In this document: piece by piece, positions 48,892 to 58,438 of the stretch
Layout of the letters: every line of letters begins with the position of its first letter
Numbering within the stretch: position 1 is the stretch's first letter
Assembly: GCF_029852145.1 (NCBI RefSeq)
Contig: NC_079974.1
Coordinates: forward strand, 14,693,582 to 14,757,581
Source: Microplitis mediator
Lineage: Eukaryota > Arthropoda > Insecta > Hymenoptera > Braconidae
Direction of reading: 5' to 3'
Length of the DNA stretch: 64,000 nucleotides
Notes under the pieces: model-generated
Told to the model about the DNA's origin: nothing
Database searches by the model: none
Seen by the model: the letters and a program-made list of their open reading frames with translations, nothing else
Position numbers and translations under genes: made by a program

Positions 48892-51115
48892 TACATACAT
48901 ACGTACGTACGTACGTACACACATACATACACTCGGACATCATCGTGAAATTAGTCAGGATAGCTTCCTAGAACCTCAAACCGTCAAAATCTGATAGAAA
49001 TTCGGTTTTTGCAAATCCGACCGAAACCAATAACTTCCCGAATTTTTGAAAATTTTCAATTTTCTTAGCGGGAAGTTAAAAAAATTTTTTTTGAATTTAA
49101 TGACCGAGAGATCAGTAAAATCACGGAATGCAGCGGCGGAAACGTGTTAAAAATGATTGGGAGTTGTTGTTTGAAATTTCCTAAAGTTACTCCAAAAAAA
49201 AATTTTTTGAAAAATTTTTTTTTTTTTAAATTGTGTTTTGAAAAAAAACTTTTTTCTTCTTTGGAAATTTAAGCACTGTCTGCAATAAAATTGTGGACAA
49301 AGCTCCGAAAAAATTTTTTTTTTCATCTTGTTAAAGATTATGAGCCTTTCAGAGCAAAAAACGTGATCCTTTAATTTTTTCAAAGATTTTATCGATTTCC
49401 ACAATATTTTCGTTTCAGCGCTTGATTTTCCATAAAACCACAAAAAGCCCTTTTTTTGTTGCATTTTTAAATTCATGTGACGATAGGAAAAAAATTTTTT
49501 TTCGAAAAAGCAATGGCTAATCGTTGAAGGGAATTTATTCAAGTTTTTAAAACCCACCATTAACATTCTGTGCGATCATTGGTTTCTGAGATATCGATAA
49601 TCAAAGACAAAAAGATCCTTTTCCATTTGAAGACCGATATCTCGGCGAGAAATGGACAAGGTCCATAAAAAAAGAAATTAAAGCTGAATAATGAAGGTAT
49701 CCGATCCTCATAGTGGTTAAGCAAAAAAAAAATTTTTCCACGCCCGAAGACCCAAAAAAAAAAAAATTAAAAAAATTTGAAAATTTTTTTGTCGCTGGTT
49801 TTTCTAAGATTACTCAAACATCGCTGACGCTAAAAAATTTTAAAGTTCTAATCCAAAAAGTAGACACTTGGAGCTACAATTTCATTTTTTTTATTTCGTG
49901 TACGATCATTTCTCTCAAAGTTAGGGCCTGTTGAAAATCGCCCAAAAATTTGGATTTTTTTTTTGATCCTTTAATTTTTTCCATTAGTGTATATTTCGTG
50001 TCATGGAAATTTCTAATAAGTTGAAACATTCCGAATTTTTCATTTAAATTTTTCATTTAAAAACATTAAAGGAAAATTTTAATAAATATTTTATGGATAT
50101 GAAATAGAGATTAGATTAGATTAGATATTTGTTTATTGTTCAGAGTATGTTGAACAAAATATTACATTTATAGCTAGCAATACTAATAGCATTTGAGGTA
50201 AAGAATTAACATATAATCAAATAAAGCATAGCATAGAGTATAAAGTTCTATAATGATAAATCTACTATCTGGCTAAAGTAAACATTATAACAAAAGAAAT
50301 TTTATGGAAAAAAAAGAACTAGCCAGAACTTAACTCGTCACCTATTATTGGATATCATCCAGTAGAAGCCAATTGGTGATTTCCTTCTTGAATTCTTGTG
50401 GATTATTCTGATGTTATCAGGCAAGTCATTCCATACACTGTAAAAAGAAGGTACTGACATCAAACTCCCTAAGAGTTTGACAAATTTCATCTTCAGTGAA
50501 ACCAAATTCGTTTGAACCAACGAAAACTAGTTTGTCTCAAGAAAATCATTTTTATTGAATGAAAATCTCTACTCGATTATGAGAAATTGCTTAAGCGTTT
50601 ATGTTAAAAGTTTTCAAGTTTGACCGTAATTAAAGTAAAATTTGATTGAATAGTAAAATATATTTTAATTAAATTTTGGATGTACTTGATTTAAAAATAA
50701 AAACTTGTTAACGCAAACTCTTCAATTTTTAGAAATTTAACTGAAACTCTTGAAACGTTTAATTTGACAACTTCACTTGTGTCAATGAAACAAAAGTAGT
50801 TTCCTATAATACCGAACGTGTCGTGTCAACCGACAAGTTTCTTGGGGAGAGAATCCGACGAGGTTGTTGGAGTAATTTGACGCACTCACATGAAAACTGA
50901 AAAATATTCGACAAGAATATAAATGTATTCGTTACAAAATATTGAATTATATTTGACTGAAAGTCTTTATATTATCGATTAAATAGAAAAATTTATTTAT
51001 AAAAAGAGTCACATATTTATCTCGTTTAGATCAATGTATAAGCAATTGACTGTATATATCCATTCAATATGAAAACAAAGTACTAGAAGCAAAACTAAAC
51101 TAAAAATTTCCTACA

Positions 51116-51360
51116 GGTTCCGTAGCGTAGCGGTAAAGCGTCTGACTCTCATGCGTAGGGTACTGGGTTCGAATCCTCCGGATACCAATTCTACGATTAT
51201 TTAATTTTTCACTAAAAACTGAGTGTGTCAGAATTATTTGTAAAGTGTTAATATAAATAATGTAATAATAATAATAATAATAATAATTATATAATGTAAT
51301 TGTCCCAATACTTGATAAAAAAAAAATAAATAAATAAATAAATAAATAATAATAACAATA
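51116..51360 (+). repeat. tRNA-derived SINE with A-rich tail
   Basis: The tRNA-like head has TAGCGTAGCGGTAAAGCG and the B-box GGTTCGAATCC (about 51166). A body with an (ATA)n tract follows, then an (AAAT)n tail at 51320-51348. It lies within element P. Confidence 0.6.
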
Positions 51361-51634
51361 AAAGTAAAATCAAAAATAAAAAAAATGCAAAAAAAAAATT
51401 TTTTTTTAATTAATTATTGATGAAATAATTAAAGGCAATATTCACTTGGTTCAGATTACTTTTTTTTTTGGATCAATGCAATACAGCAATTTGAAATAAT
51501 TCGATTTTTTATTGAATCAATTGCAAGGAGAGTTTCTACGGACCTAAAAAAATATTACCTTTAACACTAAAATTCATTTGCTTTGATAAAATAAAATTAT
51601 GACTTAACTGAAAATTCTTCATACCTTCAATGAC

Positions 51635-52077
51635 CCCAGATAGCAAAATGACGTCTTGATGAGTTCTGAATGAGTTCCTATTTATGATTTGGACGTCTTA
51701 AAAACACGTTAAAGAAGTCTTTAAGAAGTTCTCAAGATGTCGAATGCGCCACCTAGCGAACTCAGTAAGACATCTTTAAAAGTTCTCAAAGAGTTCTCAA
51801 AGAGTTCTTTTTTCTGACTCCGCAAATAAGACTTCAGAATGAACTTACCATGACGTCTTAAGGAGTTCCTAATTTTGACTTCATTTTGACTTCAAAAAAG
51901 TTAAAAAAAGAATACATTTAGACGTCACAAAACTGACGTCTTATTTATGAAGTCTTCAAGAACTCTTAATTTAGAGTTCTTAAAAATGACACCTTTAAGA
52001 AGTCATTATAAGACTTCTTGAAGACTCCTTCAAAAATACGTCGTAAAGCAGTCATTCTGACTTTCATGCTGTCTGGG
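51635..52077. mobile_element. CCCAGAYAGCA-ended element with GAGTTCTTAAG/GACGTC words (element H)
   Basis: The left end CCCAGATAGCAAAATGACGT mirrors the right end (CCCAGACAGCATGAAAGTC on the minus strand), with AC on both outer sides. The 443-bp interior iterates AAGTTCTCAAGA, GACGTCTTA and AAGACTTC words in both orientations. It is nested in element P. Confidence 0.8.
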
Positions 52078-53377
52078 ACCTTACAAATTACTTTGAGTGA
52101 AATTTTTGATTATTTTATGTAAAACGAAAATCATTATTGTATCAACAGCATTCATGACTTGAACTAATTCCTATTTTTCTTTAAATGAAAAAAGCTATTG
52201 AGTTATATCGAATACTATAGAGTTAGTTCAAACAATTAGGGACCTTGCCTCAAGAAACTCTCAGTTGGAGCAAAATATACTGTCAAACGTAGAGGGCGGT
52301 AGACTCAATCGCTTGACGCGCTTGGCTGTATCCAAACGCACGGAGTACTTGAGCCAAACGAATCTGGTTTGACGTCAGGAATCTTTTTTTACAGTGTAGA
52401 TATGGAGCAGCTACAACGAACGCAGCTTTATATGAGTTGGTACGATGGTTAAGGACCACTAGCGTGGTAGTAGCGCTTTGATTTCGAAGAGTCCTGGCAG
52501 CAGTATATGTAGCCAAAAGTTCGGCTGGGTACGAAGGAGAATTTTTGAACCGCACCGAGTGAGTAACACTTAGAACACTGCGAGCCCGAGCTTTTTTCAC
52601 AGTCAACCATCCAAGACTGACCGTGGCCTGTGTGATGGGCGAGTCCCAAGGCAGCCCATAGATAAAGTGTATATATACCTTTATTGACTAAACGCTGGAG
52701 CTTAGTGTCTAATACTGAAACTAGACCATAAAGTGCTGCAGAATAATAGTTAACATGAGGTAGCATCAAGGCATTAACAAGGGCATTCATCTATCAGACA
52801 TCTTGTTCAAGCTCATGTGGATAGCAGGCTGAGTATATTTGAAGGTCATCAGCATACAGCAAACGCTTGCAGAAGCGAATACACACACCTATGTCGTTGA
52901 TGAATCGGGAGAAAAGTACAGGACCTAAAATAGAGCCTTGTGGGACGCCAATGTTAGTAGGTTCCCAGGTGGTGAGGTTGCCTTCGGGGTCCTTGACGAC
53001 CTACCAGTCAAATAAGAGGTGATCCAGCAATCCGCTGACTCAGAGAAACCAATCATAGCAAGTTTACGTATTAGCAGCCCAGGGTCGACCGTGTCTAACG
53101 CCTTGGAGAAGTCGAGAGAGAGAGAGAGAGCGTGTGTGCGTTTGTATAATTTACGTCCTATTTTTTATCTAAATTGAATGTGAATTTTTTATCTAAATTG
53201 AACTATTGAATGTTACTGGGATAAATTTGGGTAATAAAATTTTGATTTATCCCATTATTTAATTTTATGCATATATTATTTTTATTACAACATTGATGAT
53301 AGTCGTCAATTATAACAATTACACTGATTTAAAATATATATGCTTAAAAACTTAACAATTAGTAATGGACAAAGTTT

Positions 53378-55078
53378 CTAAAAAACATATAGTTCTATTA
53401 TATTACGTGGAGTAGCTGGCGTAAGAAGTCCAAGTAAAATGATATATGTAATTATTATAGAAACAAAAGCCAACAATTCCAATAAATTTACACATTCCAT
53501 CCACAAAGTGTCATTATTTTCTAATTGCTCAGTTTGATTATCAGTGTCATTTGAAATATTTGCTTCTTTTTTACAGAGACTTTTAATTTTTAAATATTGA
53601 CCAATCGGACAATTATAAATAAAACTAACTGTAAAGACAATCCATTGCGGTGTTGGAACTGTAAGCGCGTAAATTTTGCGCATGAAAGCCGAAAAAATAA
53701 ATGTAAATGCAGTAATTATCAAAGATGTTTCGTAGAAAATAACTGTATAAATAAAAAAAAATGTACTAGTAGATAAAATATCCATTTAATTTAATAACAA
53801 AATTTAAAACTTTAATTAACACTTACGTATTTTCGGTGATCCAACCGCATTATTTGATGGTAAATACCAATGTAAATCGAAAATACAATAGATGTGACAT
53901 ATAAAATTAGTACTTATTAATGTTGTTCGTTCTGGAGAACTAAAATCAAGGCATAGAGCTAATACAGTAAGAATACTAAGAACAATTGCTGGTGTTATGT
54001 AAATTAAAATGCCTCTGGTTGAACGTCTTCGAATTTCAACATTCATAAATACCATTGAATCTAATGAAGTCTCATATATTTCAGACGATTTTGTCAGGTT
54101 ACCTATTTTTACATTCCACTCATGACTCTGAACAAATTCATCCATCAAAATCTATATAATAGATTAGATTTATCGTGTAAATATAAATTACATTAACAAA
54201 TATATACATATAACATGTTGATTAATAATTATTACCGCATCTTCCTCGAAATGATAATTAATTTCATCGCCAAAATACAGCCAAGATCCAAAATGTAAAG
54301 TGCAATTGTGATTATCGTATGGCCAATCAGAAAAATCAGCAGGACAATGAGCTGTAAAGACTTTTGAGATGGCACATTGAATCGTGCCATTTTTTGATAA
54401 AATACAATCAGTCAACGGTATATTACTTTGATCTAAACTTAAATCTCCTCTATTGATATAAAGACAATTTATTAATAATTATTTTTTATATATTATGTTA
54501 ATTATAATATACATATAGTCTAAATTTAAAAACTAACGAATTAAAAACAGTGAAGTCAGGAATCCAAATTTCATTACTTTTTACATGATGAAGAGTAATA
54601 CCGGCAAATTCATCTGGATTCCAATGAAGATGTACGTCGTCCCAAGTCTATAAACATAAAAAATAAACTGAAAAAATATGATTCTGATTAGTAAATCGAT
54701 TAAAATTAATTTAAAATACTTACGAGTATAAGCCACGTATGAAAATCAATGCTATTAGAAATATCACTCTGTAATTTTTATGTTTTATTATATGTATGCA
54801 TAAATGGTATAGACTTATTTTAAAACTTATCGATTTTAGTAAGAATAACATTTTCAACTTACAAAATCAACGAATTTAGGAATAAAACGAACGTCAACAT
54901 TTAAAGTACTGTGTGCACTTAAACTGGGACGTAAATTTGGGTCATAATCACAAAATAAGTGTCTTCTTAATTGTAAATCGGCTGATTTACTTTCAATATC
55001 ATTACAGGTGGGTTCATAATCGCTTTCAGTCGATTTTTTAATAATAATTAAAATAAGAATAATAATTATTTTTAACAT
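53378..55078 (-). CDS. divergent nicotinic-receptor-like Cys-loop subunit (receptor B)
   Basis: Six exons: 54863-55078, 54724-54768, 54538-54647, 54236-54449, 53827-54151, 53378-53742. They total 1275 nt, or 424 residues, all in phase. It starts with a hydrophobic signal, then shows WLILTWDDVHLHW, IWIPDFTVFNS, the Cys-loop CPADFSDWPYDNHNC (13 residues between cysteines) and GSWLYFGDEI. Loop C has no Cys pair, so it is non-alpha. The membrane part starts ITPAIVLSILTVLALCL. M2 follows SSPER, with Asn at 7', Ile at 9' and His at 11'. Exons 2 and 3 have exactly the same lengths (45 and 110 nt) as in receptor A, so the two are duplicates, but the third and fourth introns sit at different places. 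It is compact, with no large insertions. Confidence 0.9.
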
Positions 55079-55364
55079 GATTTTAATAACATGAACTAGC
55101 GACTGATTTAATTGTGTTATACTGCCTATATAGAATTTATGCTCAACGCCCCGTGAAATTCAATACTCCTCAAATGCAATAAAACTCGTACTTGAATTTT
55201 ATCTAAGTGTACTATCATTTCGGTAGTAATATCTTTTCATTTTATATATTGTACATTATTGTGTTGATTCGTTGTCTATTAATAAAATTATTCATTTATT
55301 AACTATGATAAATTTATAAATTTATTACTAATTGAAAAGAATTACGTTTTTCCATTTTGCAGTA

Positions 55365-55480
55365 TTTTTCAATTTCCCGCTATGAAAATTAAAAATCTCG
55401 TTTTTGGGTGGATTTGTCTAAAATCTAGCTATTGTATTTGTCCTCATGGTCGATTTATCAAGGAAATTCATTATAAAATG
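55365..55480 (+). repeat. AACTTCCCGCT-like repeat start, degenerate
   Basis: CAATTTCCCGCTATGAAAATT at 55369, then TTTGTCCTCATGGTCGA, resembles sequence next to the AACTTCCCGCT copy at 17220. Only a fragment is left. Confidence 0.35.
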
Positions 55481-55917
55481 TGATTTCTCCGTTACGTTGC
55501 CGTGTTTTTCTTTTTTTTTTAAATCTTTCTTGACAATTATAGTTTGAAAAAACTAAACATGTTTGAATAATCGATTGACAAGAAGTTGTGATAAAAATTT
55601 CAGATTTGGATGCAGTACACGGAAAAAAACGCAACTCAAAATTAGCTAATAATTATAGTCGTCAAATAAAAATTACTTTCTTTTTGAGAAATTTACAATC
55701 CAAACCAAAAATTACTATTATTAATGGAAAATTCATTATTTTACAGGTTCTCACAATCAGTATTGTAAATTTTACGATTTGTAAAAATTATACTGCAGAT
55801 TAGTATAAAAATTGAATAAAGAATGGTAATAATCCATAATTATTTTACAACGATGATTCTGAAAATAATAATATTCAAAAATTTCTTTGATAATATTACA
55901 ATTCTGAATTAAAAACT

Positions 55918-56639
55918 TGCCATTTCATGCTGACGCTCGACGCTGGTTTTGAGCGTCAAAGTTAGTCACGTGGTACAGTTTTGACAAAACTGCCATCTAG
56001 AAAAATTCTAGCGTCTAGAATCGTTTCAAATCGTTTCTTTTAATAAGGGATCTAACTTTCATCATTTCGCTTAAGGCTGGGCCGTACTAAACGAATTTTT
56101 GAATTTTACTTTTCTTTTAATTTATTAATCAATTGTTATCACATGAATTTTTATAGCTTCCGAAAAAATGTAAAAGACAAACTTTTTCGGAAGGTTTTCA
56201 AAATGTAATTAGAAAAGTAAAATTCGAAAATTCGTTTAGTACTGCCGACCCTTAAGTTGTGTATCATTTGTTTCGCTGCATTAGTCAAACAATTTTTATA
56301 ATGTTTGAGTTAATGACTTTGAAAAACAAATTTTTTCTTTTATGAATTTTACAAAAAATCGATTTTTAAAAATCGTTCTCAAAAAAAAAGAATCGATTTT
56401 TTTCAATTAATCGAAACCGATAATAATTGATATAAGGAGAAGTGACATCAAAACATTTGAAGCTATATTTATTTACAACTATATTGAAAAAGATGATTCT
56501 GATTACTTTTTTCGACACTTATTTAAACTAGCAGTATTGTTGACGCTAGAATTTTTCTAGATGGCAGTTTTGTCAAAACTGTACCACGTGACTAACTTTG
56601 ACGCTCAAAACCAGCGTCGAGCGTCAGCATGAAATGGCA
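55918..56639. mobile_element. TGCCATTTCATGCTGACGC-ended foldback (722 bp)
   Basis: The first 105 bases (through CTAGAAAAATTCTAGCGTC) and the last 110 are inverted repeats with almost no mismatch. The loop contains a second palindrome (about 56072-56255; TTAAGGCTGGGCCGTACTAA and its complement) and the lone element-D-type end. No coding capacity. Confidence 0.8.
56015..56049. repeat. solo right end of an element-D-type terminus
   Basis: TCGTTTCAAATCGTTTC followed by TTTTAATAAGGG is the same as the right end of the 151-bp element at 27444-27594. No matching left end is present nearby, so this is a truncated copy inside the foldback. Confidence 0.6.
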
Positions 56640-57009
56640 CCTTTCCGCGAGCTGTCCACATTAGGTGTCACGTTCTCTGTTCCTCCATTTCTACAAATGT
56701 CTCGTTCTCCGTTACCCGCGTTTATTCAAATGTCTTATTCTCCGTTCCTCCGTTTCTACAAATCTTGCTTTAACCAAACGTTCGGTTTATCGAAAGAAAC
56801 TTTATTCAAAGATTACGTTCACCAGAACGAACATTACACATCCATCACGTTCTTCATTCTTACGTTTCTCCGAACGTAACTTTTACATATCTATCGTTCG
56901 TTTATTCATACATGTCGCTACACACTTTTACTTTCGATGCAAGTTTGAGTTTCGTGTTACTTCCGTTAGGCACAGGTTGCGGCACCCTCTGGAAATAGTC
57001 AAAATAGCA

Positions 57010-57127
57010 TACTAGGACCTCAAAACGTCGAGATCTGAAGAAAACTCGACATTCGAAAATCGAACCGAAACCAATAACATCCCTTTTTTTATGAAAATTT
57101 TCAATTTTTATAGCGGGAAGTTAAAAA
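57010..57127 (-). mobile_element. end fragment of an AACTTCCCGCT-type repeat
   Basis: On the minus strand it reads AACTTCCCGCTATAAAAATT, then a block ending with CGTTTTGAGGTCCTAGTATG, the usual family order. The part beyond 56640 has TCTCCGTTCCTCCGTTTCTA-like repeats and spurious frames only. Confidence 0.5.
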
Positions 57128-57284
57128 AGGACCGACTTTAACCATACAAAAAACGATTGCACAGATTCAATATAATACAAAATCATTATTATTTAAATTT
57201 TTCGATCGGATTAAATCGGAAGATAATATATATTTTTGATTTCAATTCGATACATTTTTTCAGTTAAGCGCGACCCACGAAGGG

Positions 57285-57612
57285 TTAAAAAACAAAAAAA
57301 TGAAATGAAACAAGCAAACACAACTTTACTTCAACATTATTCAACGGTGCCATCTGTTTAAACTTCATGTCGGCCAAGAAAACTTTAACTTTCAAAATGG
57401 TTCCGTATGGTGGTATAATAATCGTTTTCCCGATGACGAATTTTACAACCGAATGTTTACCAACTCTTTCGTCCCTCCGAAAAATTACACGATAGAATCT
57501 GCATAAGTTCATGTACGTTATTTTTGTCGCGCGTGGGTGAATAAGTTTTCGCGACTAATACGTTACACTTACTATTTTCAAACGTCCTTTTTGTTTTTCA
57601 TCGTCCATTATT
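57285..57612 (-). CDS. possible two-exon gene fragment, unknown function
   Basis: On the minus strand a possible first exon at 57577-57612 begins MDDEKQKGRLKI and meets GTAAGTG. About 75 bases on, TTATGCAG precedes an open frame FYRVIFRRDERVGKHSVVKF, which continues through a VIGKTIIIPPYGTILKVKVF-like hydrophobic stretch to about 57310. The two pieces do not join in phase with these exact sites, so the model is incomplete. I recognise no domain. It would be divergent from alpha-actinin and share its upstream region. Confidence 0.25.
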
Positions 57613-57839
57613 CTCTTGGATTTTATAAGAAAACCAAGTGGAGGTTAGTTTAAGCTTTTTTAAATAATATGTTTTAAAAAACCTACTTATTAAAAATAAT
57701 AAACGATAATTATTTTAATTTGTAAATTATTTAAAATATCTGTAATATAAATAAACTTTAATAATATATCATTTTTAAGTTTAAGAAAAATTTTTTAAAT
57801 AAAAATAAATAGTAATTTATAAAAGTAAAGAGAAGGGGA

Positions 57840-58438
57840 TTGAGCGATAGTGGCTCAACTGCGAGAATAAAATAGAGTGGGGATTTAAACGTCGACGAGC
57901 AAACCGTGTAAAGAGTTCTCGTACAGAGGGGTTAGTGCGAGAGAAAGAACGACACGAACTGAAACCGTTTTTCTAGAGTTAGCGGGTACGTCTTAGGCTT
58001 TTGATACACATTTCACTCTATCATTTAATATCAAAATAAATATTATTTATATATACGTGAGTGGGTGTATGTTTGTTCCCTTTAATAAAGCTCCTTACGT
58101 CAAACTTTTTTCTTTTTCTCCCCCCTACATCAGTCACCCTCGCGCTCTAGTACTCTATTGTCTAATTTATAAGTGCGATACCAAAAGCCGACAACACTGA
58201 GTTAGCATTAAAACTTTCAAGAAAAAAAATAGCGACTTACTTTAATTATAATTATTAAATTTTTATATTTTAAAAAGCCTATAGATACATGTATACTTGT
58301 ATTTTTTTCAGTTTTTGACTAAAAGTTTTTTTTTTTTTTATTTATTTTTTTTTTTTCATATACAAATCATTTGAAATATAAAAGTGTCATAAAGTTTTGG
58401 TTTTGTCAAAGGAAGAAGACTGAAATACACGCGGAAGA
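57840..58438 (+). promoter_or_regulatory. candidate promoter / 5' untranslated region of alpha-actinin
   Basis: The stretch 57840-58000 is markedly less AT-rich than its surroundings and free of repeats. It is followed by a mixed leader and pyrimidine tracts up to the start codon at 58439. A short 5' intron ending in the T-rich tract at 58310-58360 is possible. No core element can be named with confidence. Confidence 0.3.

Larger units (their letters stand above)
45826..49989. mobile_element. 4.2-kb TA-flanked giant foldback
   Basis: The ends CACTAATGGAAAAAATTAAA and their complement are flanked by TA. The arms (45826 to about 46925, and about 48893-49989) are nearly identical inverted copies: the 139-codon frames at 46249-46668 (plus) and 49147-49566 (minus) translate identically, as do the 73-codon frames at 45881-46102 and 49713-49934. 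Each arm includes part of an AACTTCCCGCT repeat (46739 on; up to 49077) running into a TACG microsatellite. The loop holds more of that repeat and element N. The near-identity of the arms implies recent formation or gene conversion. No credible protein is encoded. Confidence 0.88.
50436..52396. mobile_element. CACTGTAAAAA-ended element inserted in a LINE (element P)
   Basis: The ends CACTGTAAAAAGAAGG and (minus strand) CACTGTAAAAAAAGATT continue with TGACATCAAAC and TGACGTCAAAC, and TA lies on both outer sides. The interior near both ends has GTTTGAC/GTCAAAC words. It also holds a tRNA-like SINE (51116) and element H (51635-52077). The same terminus is found in element K. It is 1961 bp and encodes no transposase that I can recognise. 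Confidence 0.85.
50338..53130 (-). pseudogene. LINE reverse-transcriptase relic split by element P
   Basis: Reading on the minus strand from 53130: DFSKALDTVD, then VPQGSILGPVLF (about 52960), the catalytic LLYADD box (about 52870), a thumb/C-terminal part with FVVAAPYL (about 52410), then element P. The reading resumes at 50433 with WNDLPDNIR and ends near 50338. Frame breaks and stops show that it is dead. The order and motifs fit a Jockey/I-type non-LTR element. The bases on either side of element P join in frame through a shared TA. Confidence 0.8.

Noticed and set aside
46249..49566. Two identical 139-codon Lys/Phe-rich frames
   Set aside because: They are the same DNA in the two arms of a foldback; composition is homopolymer-driven (AAA/TTT), with no domain.
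52283..52790. Two long minus frames as intact genes
   Set aside because: They are frame-shifted parts of one LINE reverse-transcriptase relic, cut by element P.
53743..53785. ATG start MDILSTST for the last receptor B exon
   Set aside because: This stretch is intron. A ttatttatacag acceptor at 53743 joins in phase with exon 5 and matches receptor A at the same point.
56598..57015. Two overlapping Ser/Arg/Phe-rich frames
   Set aside because: They run over degenerate TCTCCGTTCCTCCGTTTC repeats with no start context, domain or splice support.
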